Source: a virus | DNA length: 34,478 nucleotides | IMG/VR virus record: IMGVR_UViG_3300025009_000287 | Coordinates: 1 to 34,478 of that record | Strand: one strand, 5' to 3' | In this document: positions 6,338 through 13,037 of the stretch, piece by piece | Layout: every line of letters starts with the position of its first letter | Numbering within the stretch: the stretch's first letter is position 1 | Position numbers and translations under genes: made by a program | The notes under the pieces: generated by a model | Databases searched by the model: none | What the model was told of the DNA's origin: nothing | Seen by the model: the letters and a program-made list of their open reading frames with translations, nothing else

Positions 6338-6636
6338 TGGATGAGAAGGTTGTCATTCAGGGGCTCCTGACATCGAACCGGGACAAGATGCCATTATGCC
6401 CGGCGGAAACTTCCCCGCTTATATATGGAGTTCGGCGAGGACAAATATGGGTACCCGGGATGATAGGCCAAAGGGTGCCCATACCTCTACAAAAACAGGA
6501 GGCTGAAATGATTGAAGAATACCAGAAGGCTGAAAAATTTTCAGAAAGGATTGTAAAGATTCTACCCTGGTGCTTGTTGTTTTTTTGCTCCGGGCTGTTT
6601 GCCGGGTATGCCTGGGCAATGAGGCAGTTTGCATGA
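6337..6636 (+). CDS. Small membrane protein with a possible internal start
   Basis: 99 residues; residues about 75-95 (ILPWCLLFFCSGLFAGYAW) form one transmembrane helix. The ATG at 6337 has no ribosome-binding site of its own but overlaps the stop of the minigene at 6329. A perfect AGGAGG precedes an in-frame ATG at 6508, which would make a 42-residue protein that is mostly the membrane helix. Either one long protein, or two nested products, is possible. The stop overlaps the next gene start (ATGA). No family recognised; a small early membrane or holin-like role cannot be excluded. Confidence 0.55.
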   Translation: MDEKVVIQGLLTSNRDKMPLCPAETSPLIYGVRRGQIWVPGMIGQRVPIPLQKQEAEMIEEYQKAEKFSERIVKILPWCLLFFCSGLFAGYAWAMRQFA

Positions 6637-7034
6637 TGCTAACCGAATACCTCGGAAAATGGCCATTAAAAAAACTCGTTTATAGCCGTTCCGATGTTGA
6701 AAAAATCAGAAAGCATGCTTTCATGGTCGGGCAGCCTGAAACCAAAGACACCCGGTCAGACCGGCAAAGAAAGTATCAGTGGGGGGTCGTCTACAAGCTC
6801 ATGGCTACCCATACCGGGTATGAATCAGAAGAGATCCACCAGCTAATGGCAAAAATGTTCCTGTCTTATGAAAACAAAGGTGAGGTTTTTGTCAGATCCA
6901 CGGCTGAATTAAACACAAAAGAAATGGAAATCTATCTTGAAAATGTCAGGCGGTTTGCATCAATGGAATTGAGCGTGAATATTCCCCTGCCGAACGAGAC
7001 GGAATTCCCTTACGAGATGGAGGCTGAAAAGTGA
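6633..7034 (+). CDS. NinB-like phage recombination-associated protein (putative)
   Basis: 133 residues from the ATG at 6633 overlapping the preceding stop; an upstream start at 6570 would bury it in the membrane-protein gene. The middle and end (RSDRQRKYQWGVVYKLMATH, the SEEIHQLMAKMFL helix, then the RSTAELNTKEMEIYLENVRR block and a final SVNIPLPNETEF) match a common phage early-gene pattern found in NinB/Orf-type proteins. NinB of lambda helps load recombination proteins on SSB-coated DNA. It lies directly before the RuvC-like resolvase with a stop/start overlap, consistent with recombination. The exact family is uncertain. Confidence 0.55.
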   Translation: MMLTEYLGKWPLKKLVYSRSDVEKIRKHAFMVGQPETKDTRSDRQRKYQWGVVYKLMATHTGYESEEIHQLMAKMFLSYENKGEVFVRSTAELNTKEMEIYLENVRRFASMELSVNIPLPNETEFPYEMEAEK

Positions 7035-7507
7035 CAGAAAAACCAATAGCAGCCCTTGGAATTGACCCAGGTCAAAAAGGTGCCCTGGTGATTATTTCAG
7101 GGGATATCCTAGGTGTCCACAATTTCCGGGATGTTGAATCTTCGGAAGCGGCATTCCTCAGCTTAACGAAAGAATATGACGTTAGGTTTGCAATCCTGGA
7201 ACGAGTTTGGTTCAGGCCAAACGAACGGGACGTTAAATCAGTTGAAGTTCTGATCCGTAATCATGAGATGTGGCATACCCTCCTGCATGTTTTCAAGATC
7301 CCTCACGAGAATTATTCCCCTGGTCAGTGGCGGGATGGGTTGATTCAAAAAAAAGATCAGGGCAATAAGAAAATTTACATCGAGAAGGCGAAACAGCTTA
7401 TGCCGGGTCATGCTGATAGGTTCACGCGGCATGATATCGCTGAGGCAGCGCTGATGGCTTGGAGGGCTTGGATGCATGTGTCGGCTGGGTGGAAGGTGGC
7501 TGTGTGA
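7031..7507 (+). CDS. RuvC-like Holliday junction resolvase
   Basis: 158 residues, GTG start overlapping the previous stop (GTGA). The RNase H/RuvC fold signature is present: ALGIDPGQKGAL with D12 on strand 1, AILERVWF with E57 on strand 4, and TRHDIAEAALMAW with H134, D135 and E138 in the last helix. Length fits compact phage resolvases. The enzyme should cut four-way junctions before packaging or during recombination. It is coupled to the NinB-like gene and upstream of the replication pair. The catalytic acidic residues are intact, so it is expected to be active. Confidence 0.85.
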   Translation: MTEKPIAALGIDPGQKGALVIISGDILGVHNFRDVESSEAAFLSLTKEYDVRFAILERVWFRPNERDVKSVEVLIRNHEMWHTLLHVFKIPHENYSPGQWRDGLIQKKDQGNKKIYIEKAKQLMPGHADRFTRHDIAEAALMAWRAWMHVSAGWKVAV

Positions 7508-7547
7508 TTTTTCTCTATATTCTTTTCATTTGCAGGGTCAGTAATAT

Positions 7548-8402
7548 ATGAACCGTGGTTATGTAAAGCTCTGGCGCAAGTCCATAGATGATCCTTTTTT
7601 CAAAAACTCATCTATCTGGCATTTTTGGGGTTATTGCCTTTTAAAAGCATCCCATAAAACATCTGACTGCTTTATTAATGGCTCATTCATTAAAATCGGA
7701 AAAGGGCAGTTTGTTTTTGGAAGGAAAATCGCATCAGTTGAAACCGGCCTATCGGAACAGCAAATCAGGACATGTTTAAAACATTTAGAAAAAAGCAAAA
7801 ATCTAACCATCCATACAACCAACAGATTTTCAATCATATCTATAATAAATTGGGACAGTTATCAAGATGAAGAGTGTGATATCAACCAACCATCTAACCA
7901 GCAATCAACCAGCAATCAACCAGCAATCAACCACATACAAACACTTATAAACACTTATAAGAATAAAGAAGATGTTATTAACATAACATCTTTGTCAAGT
8001 TGCGGTGAAAATCCATCCGAATTAAAACTCAATAATTCTTCAGAAATTAAAGAGATTTTCCAATATTGGAAAACCACCCTTGATCATCCGAAAGCCAGAA
8101 TAGACGAAAAGAGAAAGATTAAAATAAGATCAGCCCTAAAAAGTGGCTATTCCGTTGATGATATTAAGCTGGCAATCGATGGTTGCCTTGCATCCCCATA
8201 TCACCAAGGAGAGAACACACAGAGTGTAATTTATGACAGCCTTGAATTAATCTGCCGTGATTCTGAGCATATCGACCGGTTTATAAAACTTTCCAAAGAA
8301 CCGAATGCAAAACTTTTATCTGCAAAGGGCAGGCAGGCAAGACAAAACGGTCAAACATGGCTGCAAATGAGACAACAAAAAAGAGAGGCCCAAAATGGAT
8401 GA
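7548..8402 (+). CDS. Replication initiator, lambda O-like (winged-helix N-terminus)
   Basis: 284 residues; AGGG lies about 10 nt before the ATG. The N-terminal 110 residues (RGYVKLWRKSIDDPFF, IWHFWGYCLLKASHK, a GRKIASVETGLSEQQIRTCL helix-turn-helix) are the winged-helix domain of phage O/DnaD-type initiators. A glutamine/asparagine/serine-rich linker at about 113-130 is encoded by tandem repeats that probably are the origin iterons. The C-terminal part (KSGYSVDDIKLAIDGCLASPYHQ) is the helical segment seen in DnaD/replisome-organiser proteins. It overlaps the next gene by 8 bases, which should supply the helicase-loader partner. Confidence 0.82.
   Translation: MNRGYVKLWRKSIDDPFFKNSSIWHFWGYCLLKASHKTSDCFINGSFIKIGKGQFVFGRKIASVETGLSEQQIRTCLKHLEKSKNLTIHTTNRFSIISIINWDSYQDEECDINQPSNQQSTSNQPAINHIQTLINTYKNKEDVINITSLSSCGENPSELKLNNSSEIKEIFQYWKTTLDHPKARIDEKRKIKIRSALKSGYSVDDIKLAIDGCLASPYHQGENTQSVIYDSLELICRDSEHIDRFIKLSKEPNAKLLSAKGRQARQNGQTWLQMRQQKREAQNG
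7897..7992. other. Candidate replication origin: iterons, AT-rich repeats and palindrome
   Basis: Three tandem 11-bp iterons ACCAGCAATCA (7897-7907, 7908-7918, 7919-7929) are followed by two 10-bp AAACACTTAT repeats (7939-7948, 7949-7958), an AT-rich stretch, and a perfect 10-bp-arm palindrome AAGATGTTAT/ATAACATCTT with a TAAC loop (7969-7992). All lie inside the initiator gene, as lambda ori lies inside O. Confidence 0.75.
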
Positions 8403-9051
8403 AAAAAACGAACTAAAATTTCAGAATCTTTTTTCAACAATAGCTGAAATGTATGACAAAACTCCTTCTTCTTTCCTTTTTGAGCTTTGGTTTACCGCTC
8501 TAAACAGATTCGATATTGAAGCGATTGACCGAGCTTTTTCTATCCATGTCCAAGATCCGGATAATGGAAAATTTATGCCGAAGCCGGCCGATATCATCCG
8601 GATTATTGAGGGCACTACAAAAGACAGCGCCTATAATGCCTGGGCGATGGTAGATAAAGCGATCGGCCGGGTTGGGTCTTATGAGTCGGTTGTTTTTGAC
8701 AATCCAATTATCCATCGGGTTATACAGGATATGGGCGGATGGATAAAGATATGTGGAACAGAAGAGAAAGAAAAACCTTTTATCTCTGCCGAATTTATCA
8801 ACAGGTACAAAGGGTTTAAATCTTCCGGGGAAATCCCTGAATATCCTAAAAAACTCATCGGGCTTATTGAGGGTGAAAATAGTTCGAAAGGATTTTATGA
8901 CCATATTCCTGAACCTGTTTTGATTGGGGATATCGGGAAAGCAAGAGAGGTTTTAAGGCTTGGAACGAACAGGCCATCTTTGATGATATCGAGAGATTCA
9001 GAATCAAAACAGATAGAAATAAAGCCGTTTTTAAAAGTTATAAAAGGATAA
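8395..9051 (+). CDS. Helicase-loader / lambda P-like replication partner
   Basis: 218 residues, overlapping the initiator gene by 8 bases. The N-terminal 75 residues form helices ending in KFMPKPADIIRIIEG, typical of phage proteins found next to O-like initiators. The centre (AWAMVDKAIGRVG, then SVVFDNPIIHRVIQDMGGW and later FINRYKGF) is a conserved phage block. No Walker A motif is present, so it is not a DnaC-type ATPase but could recruit the host DnaB helicase as lambda P does. Position is the strongest evidence for function; family recognition is moderate. Confidence 0.65.
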   Translation: MDEKNELKFQNLFSTIAEMYDKTPSSFLFELWFTALNRFDIEAIDRAFSIHVQDPDNGKFMPKPADIIRIIEGTTKDSAYNAWAMVDKAIGRVGSYESVVFDNPIIHRVIQDMGGWIKICGTEEKEKPFISAEFINRYKGFKSSGEIPEYPKKLIGLIEGENSSKGFYDHIPEPVLIGDIGKAREVLRLGTNRPSLMISRDSESKQIEIKPFLKVIKG

Positions 9052-9056
9052 ATTAA

Positions 9057-9284
9057 ATGATTTTTCCAGCACCACAGGGACCTCCGCAGGTTGAGGCATG
9101 GCAACCTTTCAAGACACTCTCCCTGACAGATTTCCCCACGGGCATATTCGAATGTCATTTTTCCAAAAAAAATAAGGGTGTCTCCATGTCCTGGGAAACC
9201 AGGTTTATTAATTTTTATGATGTGAAAAGGAGAAGTGATGAAAACAAAAGTGCAAATATTTATGCTTTTAGAAGACATGAATGA
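9057..9284 (+). CDS. Small hypothetical protein
   Basis: 75 residues starting 5 bases after the preceding stop with AAGGA upstream. Proline-rich N-terminus (MIFPAPQGPPQ), no recognised domain, basic C-terminus. Its end overlaps the next small gene by 47 bases, and the opposite strand is also open, so it may not be expressed. Confidence 0.4.
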   Translation: MIFPAPQGPPQVEAWQPFKTLSLTDFPTGIFECHFSKKNKGVSMSWETRFINFYDVKRRSDENKSANIYAFRRHE

Positions 9285-9396
9285 CGCTGAATATAATAGG
9301 TTCCTTGCAAACATAGAGCAAAAATTAAGAGAAAAAAACGGGATTCTTGATGTGCAGATTCTATTTTATAACATATTTACCGGATTTAAAAAATAA
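9238..9396 (+). CDS. Small hypothetical protein (52 residues)
   Basis: Starts MKTKVQIFMLLEDMNDAEYN with AAGGAG about 7 nt upstream, one of the best ribosome-binding sites in the region. Two helices and a terminal strand are plausible (NRFLANIEQKLREKNGILDV, then ILFYNIFTGFKK). The TAA overlaps the start of the zinc-finger gene (TAATG), supporting coupled translation. No family recognised. Confidence 0.6.
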   Translation: MKTKVQIFMLLEDMNDAEYNRFLANIEQKLREKNGILDVQILFYNIFTGFKK

Positions 9397-10172
9397 TGAC
9401 AATGATAATCTGTCCCAGCACCATGGATAAACCCATGATCATCTGCAAGAAACTGAATGCGACCATACCGGAATCAACATGCCAAGCCAGGCAAAGAGCG
9501 GTGTCAAAACAAATGGCGGAGAGGTTGAAATCTAAAAAAAATGGCAATGGCCCAGCGTGGGGTTATCGGGGTGGAGATGGGGCAGCGTTGCAATACGTTT
9601 CTTGTATCGGTTGCCAGGACTTTTTGCCCGAAAATAAAAGAAAACAGCCTGAGAAAAAAAAGGAGGGAGAAAACTTGGAAGAAAAAACATGCACAAAATG
9701 CGGTATCAAGAAAAATATCGATTTGTTTTACAAGCAGGCTTCAATGAAAGACGGGCATCAGGCCCAATGTAAAAAATGTTTTGACCTGGCCGTGGCTTTT
9801 AAAAAAGGCATAAAACCTGCAATCAAATCGGCCGAGCCTAAAACAGAATCCGTAGAAATCCCGATTATCACCGAACCTGTTATCGTGCCTGTTTCAAACA
9901 CACGAAAAAAGAGGGTTTGCAGTAGGTGTAAAAATGAGTTCCCCCTTACTCCTGAATTTTTTCATCGATGTGCCACCCATGTTTCCGGATACCGTGAAAT
10001 TTGTAAAACCTGCCGATCCGCATCAAGGCCGGATACAAAAAGTGAGATCCGGATTGTATTGAATTTTGAAAAAGACCGGGAGCTTTTTGAAAAAGTTTCT
10101 GAGATGGCAAAAAAAGAACGCCGGGCAATAGATCAGCAGATTTTGTGTGTTTTGGAAATGGTGGCGATTTGA
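9396..10172 (+). CDS. Multi-zinc-ribbon protein with a ribbon-helix-helix-like C-terminus
   Basis: 258 residues. Several cysteine pairs are visible: C17/C29 with C70/C73, C99/C102 with C125/C128, and C175/C178 with C203/C206, suggesting three zinc-binding units. Units two and three share a pattern of CxxC, a short F-Y/F-x-x strand and a second CxxC (TCTKCGIKKNIDLFY; VCSRCKNEFPLTPEFF), so they look duplicated. The last 40 residues (IRIVLNFEKDRELFEKVSEMAKKERRAIDQQI) fit an Arc/CopG-like ribbon-helix-helix DNA-binding domain. The N-terminus could begin at any of three nearby Met codons. Probably a DNA-binding early or middle regulator; target unknown. The start overlaps the previous stop. Confidence 0.7.
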   Translation: MTMIICPSTMDKPMIICKKLNATIPESTCQARQRAVSKQMAERLKSKKNGNGPAWGYRGGDGAALQYVSCIGCQDFLPENKRKQPEKKKEGENLEEKTCTKCGIKKNIDLFYKQASMKDGHQAQCKKCFDLAVAFKKGIKPAIKSAEPKTESVEIPIITEPVIVPVSNTRKKRVCSRCKNEFPLTPEFFHRCATHVSGYREICKTCRSASRPDTKSEIRIVLNFEKDRELFEKVSEMAKKERRAIDQQILCVLEMVAI

Positions 10173-10318
10173 AGTTTTTCCCGGTTTTGATCATGGTTGA
10201 ATCGTTTGCAGCATCGGTAATTTATCTGTTTTGTGGGGAATTCGGTAGCTCTGTCTATTGGTTTGCGGCTGGGCTGCTTAATTTAGCTGTGATTTTTTTA
10301 ATACCTGGAGGCAAATAA
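10169..10318 (+). CDS. Small membrane protein (about 49 residues)
   Basis: From a TTG overlapping the previous stop (TTGA) the product begins M-K-F-F-P-V-L-I-M-V-E and carries two hydrophobic segments (SFAASVIYLFCG; VYWFAAGLLNLAVIFLI). A later ATG at 10193 would give 41 residues. Short two-helix proteins of this pattern (an E then A-A, a G, then Y-W-x-A-A-x-L-N) are common in phage early regions, which favours the TTG start. Function unknown. Its 3' end carries the GGAGG of the next gene. Confidence 0.5.
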   Translation: MKFFPVLIMVESFAASVIYLFCGEFGSSVYWFAAGLLNLAVIFLIPGGK

Positions 10319-10320
10319 TT

Positions 10321-10593
10321 ATGATGGATAGAAGTTGCGGGGGGTGTGGTAAATTAAGAACTCCACTATGTTCAAAGCCCGATATATGTGTACAAAACGG
10401 ATATTCTAACTTCGACAGACTAAGGCCATGGAAAAAATGTGAAAAGTGTGGTGGGGATATGCGAAGAATACGCACAGCAAACCCTTCCAAGGCACTAGTA
10501 ATCACCGATATCGTATGCTCAGACTGTGGCCTTCAGGCAGAAGAATGGCGTGAATATAGAAAAAAACAAACCGCTCAGGAGGGCACAAAATGA
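10321..10593 (+). CDS. Double zinc-ribbon small protein
   Basis: 90 residues with GGAGG 9 nt upstream. Cysteine clusters CGGCGK...C...C and KKCEKCGGDMRR...VCSDCG suggest two zinc ribbons; the second resembles the ribbon of Com- or transcription-factor-like phage proteins. The C-terminus is charged and helical. The stop overlaps the O-antigen-ligase-like gene start, so they are coupled. Probable nucleic-acid binding; target unknown. Confidence 0.65.
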   Translation: MMDRSCGGCGKLRTPLCSKPDICVQNGYSNFDRLRPWKKCEKCGGDMRRIRTANPSKALVITDIVCSDCGLQAEEWREYRKKQTAQEGTK

Positions 10594-11702
10594 AAAAGAT
10601 AACAAAACTGATCCCCGTGGCAATACTCCTTATGGCTACCCTCAGATGTCCTCCTATGGATTTTTTGATAACAAAACTCGGGATGGACGATATCCTCAGG
10701 GTCATGGCAATTTTAGGCGCTTCGGCTATCATAGGAATCCATGTTGTTCAAATCAATGTGTGGGTAGGGCTTTTAGTTTTCACCGCCGCTATTAGTCATA
10801 TTTACCCGATTTATAGCCTGTATAGCACCTTGTCTCTGTTTATGTTTATGCTGTGTGTCATGGTTTATTATATGCTCGTAAAGGATAAAATAAAGGCCGA
10901 GTACATCCTGACCCCGATGGCCATCTTTGCTATGTTTCATAGTGGTTTTTTGATTTTACACTTTCAGAGTATCTTTCCTCCCATATATGGCAATCTCAAG
11001 CCAGCGGACGGGGATATGATGGTAGTTGGGCTTATGTCCAATCCAAACGATGCAGCCGCAGCACTCGCCATATGTTTGCCAGCATTGTTCAGAAAAAAAT
11101 GGTGTTGGGCGATTCCGTTGATTCTGGCTGGCCTTTATTGTGCCAAATCAACAGGCGGGATTCTTGGTTGTTTCGTGGCCGGTGGCCTCTTCTTGATGAT
11201 GGCAGAAATCAGGTTTAAGAAAGAAATCTTTGCCGTCCTTGTGTTGTCCCTGGCCGCATCATCTCTTTTGTTTATTGATCAGCCTTCCGCATCGGTTCGT
11301 TCGGAAGCCTGGCGGGAATTTATCTATAATCATTTCAATCAAACAATTACCCCAGGAATAAAAAACCAAACATTTTTCGGTATTGGTTTGGGAAATTGGG
11401 AATTTGTCCGGCAAACTATTGGCACAGTTGATGGAAATGGTTTATGGACAAACGCTCATAATACCTTTGTCCATGGATTCGTCGAGATGGGGTTCCCGTT
11501 TCTTGTTGTCTTGGCCGGGTATTCATACAGCATTTTGTCCAGGATAAAAAAGGCAATGGTTATTGAGGCGGCAGCACTTGGAGCCATAGTCACTGTCTGT
11601 AATACAAACTCGGTGTTTCAAATGAATGCCGTGAATGGGATGTTTATTGTCTTTTGGCTGGCCTTGGTGGAGATAGAATTGAAGGTCGGAATACAAGAAT
11701 AA
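10590..11702 (+). CDS. O-antigen ligase/polymerase (WaaL/Wzy_C)-like integral membrane protein
   Basis: 370 residues, about ten transmembrane segments from residue 5 onward. The conserved periplasmic region of the Wzy_C superfamily is recognisable: R-S-E-A-W-R-E-F near 237, FFGIGLGNWEFVRQ near 262, then WTNAHNTFVHGFVEMGFPFL near 284-303, where the H-N-x-F and E-x-G motifs of WaaL/Wzy enzymes lie. These enzymes join undecaprenyl-linked glycans to acceptors at the inner membrane. In a phage it would alter host surface glycans, giving seroconversion or exclusion of competitors. It is coupled to the zinc-ribbon gene (ATGA). The family is considerably longer in host enzymes but motifs are intact. 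Confidence 0.78.
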   Translation: MKKITKLIPVAILLMATLRCPPMDFLITKLGMDDILRVMAILGASAIIGIHVVQINVWVGLLVFTAAISHIYPIYSLYSTLSLFMFMLCVMVYYMLVKDKIKAEYILTPMAIFAMFHSGFLILHFQSIFPPIYGNLKPADGDMMVVGLMSNPNDAAAALAICLPALFRKKWCWAIPLILAGLYCAKSTGGILGCFVAGGLFLMMAEIRFKKEIFAVLVLSLAASSLLFIDQPSASVRSEAWREFIYNHFNQTITPGIKNQTFFGIGLGNWEFVRQTIGTVDGNGLWTNAHNTFVHGFVEMGFPFLVVLAGYSYSILSRIKKAMVIEAAALGAIVTVCNTNSVFQMNAVNGMFIVFWLALVEIELKVGIQE

Positions 11703-11730
11703 AAAAGCCCCGGTTTGATCTGCCGGGGCT
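11698..11730 (-). terminator. Rho-independent terminator for the small leftward cassette
   Basis: AGCCCCGG (11706-11713) and CCGGGGCT (11723-11730) form a perfect 8-bp stem; on the minus strand it is followed by TTTTTTATT. On the plus strand no U-run follows, so it serves mainly the leftward genes, though it may slow transcription leaving 11702. Confidence 0.8.
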
Positions 11731-11752
11731 CGGGGGTGGGGCTATTCTGTTT

Positions 11753-11938
11753 TTATGTTTCTATTCCGTTTGTTCCAGCAATTCGTAAGCTCTGTTGTTT
11801 TAGTTTTTCTATAAATGGTTTTTCAAAATGATTGAAACAGCCAGCATCTATTTCTGCGATGCGTGATTGGTGGAACAGCGCCATGTATCTTTGATATTCT
11901 CGGTAATTGTCAAATTCGTCATACCCTTTCCAATCCAT
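11753..11938 (-). CDS. Small hypothetical protein
   Basis: 61 residues beginning MDWKGYDEFDNYREYQRY, aromatic and charged, with GGAGG about 8 nt before the ATG. No family recognised. It is the last gene of a leftward three-gene cassette closed by the terminator at 11698-11730. Confidence 0.6.
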   Translation of the reverse strand: MDWKGYDEFDNYREYQRYMALFHQSRIAEIDAGCFNHFEKPFIEKLKQQSLRIAGTNGIET

Positions 11939-12009
11939 TTCTAAGCCTCCAAAAGATTTTGCATTAACATCAGGGCCAATTCGTTTGGTGTCCGTCGGCC
12001 CTGATCCCT

Positions 12010-12315
12010 TTATCTTAAATAATCAGTCAGCGCGGCCAAAACAACGTCACGCTGGTTACAGCTATCTTTCAAGGCCCGTTGTTTCCAGGATATTTCCAGA
12101 TCTTTTGGAATTTCCCGGAGGATGTAATTCCCTCCGGCAAAATTTTCCTTGAAATGTTTCCGGGCGATTTGTAAAACGTTCACCGGGCGGTTGTCTGCCC
12201 GAAGAGCGTCTATTCCTGGCCGGATGTCCACATCACAGGTCCGGCAGAGCAAAGCGCCGCCGATTCCAATCATTGCCGGTGATGCGCTTCCGCATCTGTC
12301 ACATAGTTTTTTCAT
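12010..12315 (-). CDS. Zinc-ribbon plus ribbon-helix-helix small regulator
   Basis: 101 residues with a perfect AGGAGG before the ATG. N-terminal C5-x-x-C8 and the C-R-T-C pair near residue 24 make a zinc ribbon; the C-terminal 40 residues (NYILREIPKDLEISWKQRAL, then RDVVLAALTDYLR) fit a ribbon-helix-helix DNA-binding fold. The same fusion type occurs in the protein at 9396-10172. Likely a small transcription regulator, perhaps acting on the palindrome in the cassette promoter at 12647-12667. Confidence 0.7.
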   Translation of the reverse strand: MKKLCDRCGSASPAMIGIGGALLCRTCDVDIRPGIDALRADNRPVNVLQIARKHFKENFAGGNYILREIPKDLEISWKQRALKDSCNQRDVVLAALTDYLR

Positions 12316-12344
12316 TTTTTAATCCTCCTGCGATTGTTTTTTTT

Positions 12345-12381
12345 AAAAGCCTCATCAGGTCGCATCCGGTGGGGCTTTTTT
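12345..12381 (+). terminator. Rho-independent-type hairpin with U-run on the plus strand
   Basis: AAAAGCCTCATC (12345-12356) pairs with GGTGGGGCTTTT (12368-12379) as a 12-bp stem using two G-U pairs on the plus-strand RNA, followed by TT. It would stop rightward transcription running antisense through the leftward cassette; as a leftward terminator it is weaker because of C-A mismatches. Confidence 0.6.
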
Positions 12382-12400
12382 GTTGTTCCCACTCATGATT

Positions 12401-12592
12401 TCAGATCAGAATATCTTCCATGAGTTCCCCTCCGATCAGCTCGGCGGAGATTTTTCCTGTTGTTCCCTCTATAGATACACCGTAAACATCACCGGCATTA
12501 TATTTTTCGACAAATTCACGGGTGAATTTGTCTATCGGCACGAATTTCAAAACCATCTCTGTTTTTCCTTCATGTACTGCTATTTTTTCCAT
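12401..12592 (-). CDS. Small hypothetical protein, first gene of the leftward cassette
   Basis: 63 residues starting MEKIAVHEGKTEMVLKFVPI, with AAGGAG about 7 nt upstream of the ATG. Mostly beta-strand pattern ending acidic. No family recognised. A consensus promoter with an embedded palindrome lies 50 bases upstream, so expression is probably regulated independently of the lytic operons. Confidence 0.62.
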   Translation of the reverse strand: MEKIAVHEGKTEMVLKFVPIDKFTREFVEKYNAGDVYGVSIEGTTGKISAELIGGELMEDILI

Positions 12593-12641
12593 TTTATTTC
12601 TCCTTTTGTTTCAGGTGCGTGCTTCTTTCACTCATGGTTAT

Positions 12642-12670
12642 AATATACATCATGATAATTATGATGTCAA
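12642..12670 (-). promoter_or_regulatory. Leftward sigma70 promoter with overlapping operator palindrome
   Basis: Minus strand TTGACA (12665-12670) and TATATT (12642-12647) are 17 bp apart. The spacer holds an inverted repeat ACATCAT-N7-ATGATGT (12647-12667), as expected for a repressor site. The remaining AT-rich bases up to 12767 show no clear rightward promoter, although late transcription must enter here or read through. Confidence 0.75.
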
Positions 12671-12767
12671 ACAAAAAGATTAAAATAATTTAAAAAAGAT
12701 ATTGAACAATTTTAGTAAGTTAGAAAATAAATCAAAAAAAGTTGAAATAATTTTAAAATAATTTTGC

Positions 12768-13037
12768 GTGGAAATGGAAAATCCACGGACAAATAATTTG
12801 CCTCTTAAATGCAATCCTCGCAATAATATCAGCATGATATGTCCACTATGTGAGCACCCAAAATCGGTTGTCCATAATACGAGAGGGTGGATTAACGATC
12901 GCAGCATCATGAGGGTCAGGGAGTGTACGGCGTGTGGGTATTCTTTCACAACAACGGAAACTATTGACCGGGATGAGAATTTTTTAAAAAGGAAAAAGTG
13001 GTTTGACGACCAGAGATCTAACTGCCAAACAGCTTAG
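12768..13037 (+). CDS. NrdR-type zinc-ribbon protein preceding terminase
   Basis: Up to 89 residues; the start is unclear (GTG 12768, ATG 12774 or ATG 12834) as none has a good ribosome-binding site. From residue 23, MICPLCEHPKSVVHNTR then MRVRECTACGYSFTTTETID is very close to the N-terminal zinc ribbon of NrdR repressors (CPxC, VxDxR, RRRxCxxCxxRFTTxE). The ATP-cone domain of NrdR is absent. Such ribbons bind DNA; small Ogr/Com-like zinc proteins control phage late genes, so a late activator is possible given its position at the head of the late operon. Its 3' end overlaps the terminase small gene by 35 bases. Confidence 0.65.
   Translation: MEMENPRTNNLPLKCNPRNNISMICPLCEHPKSVVHNTRGWINDRSIMRVRECTACGYSFTTTETIDRDENFLKRKKWFDDQRSNCQTA

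Noticed and set aside
7897-7930. Short tandem repeats as a possible CRISPR array
   Set aside because: The 11-bp units abut with no spacers, are inside a coding gene and fit origin iterons.
8895-9314. 139-residue minus-strand ORF
   Set aside because: Antisense to the P-like gene and to the small gene 9238-9396 with its strong AAGGAG site; no start signal of its own.
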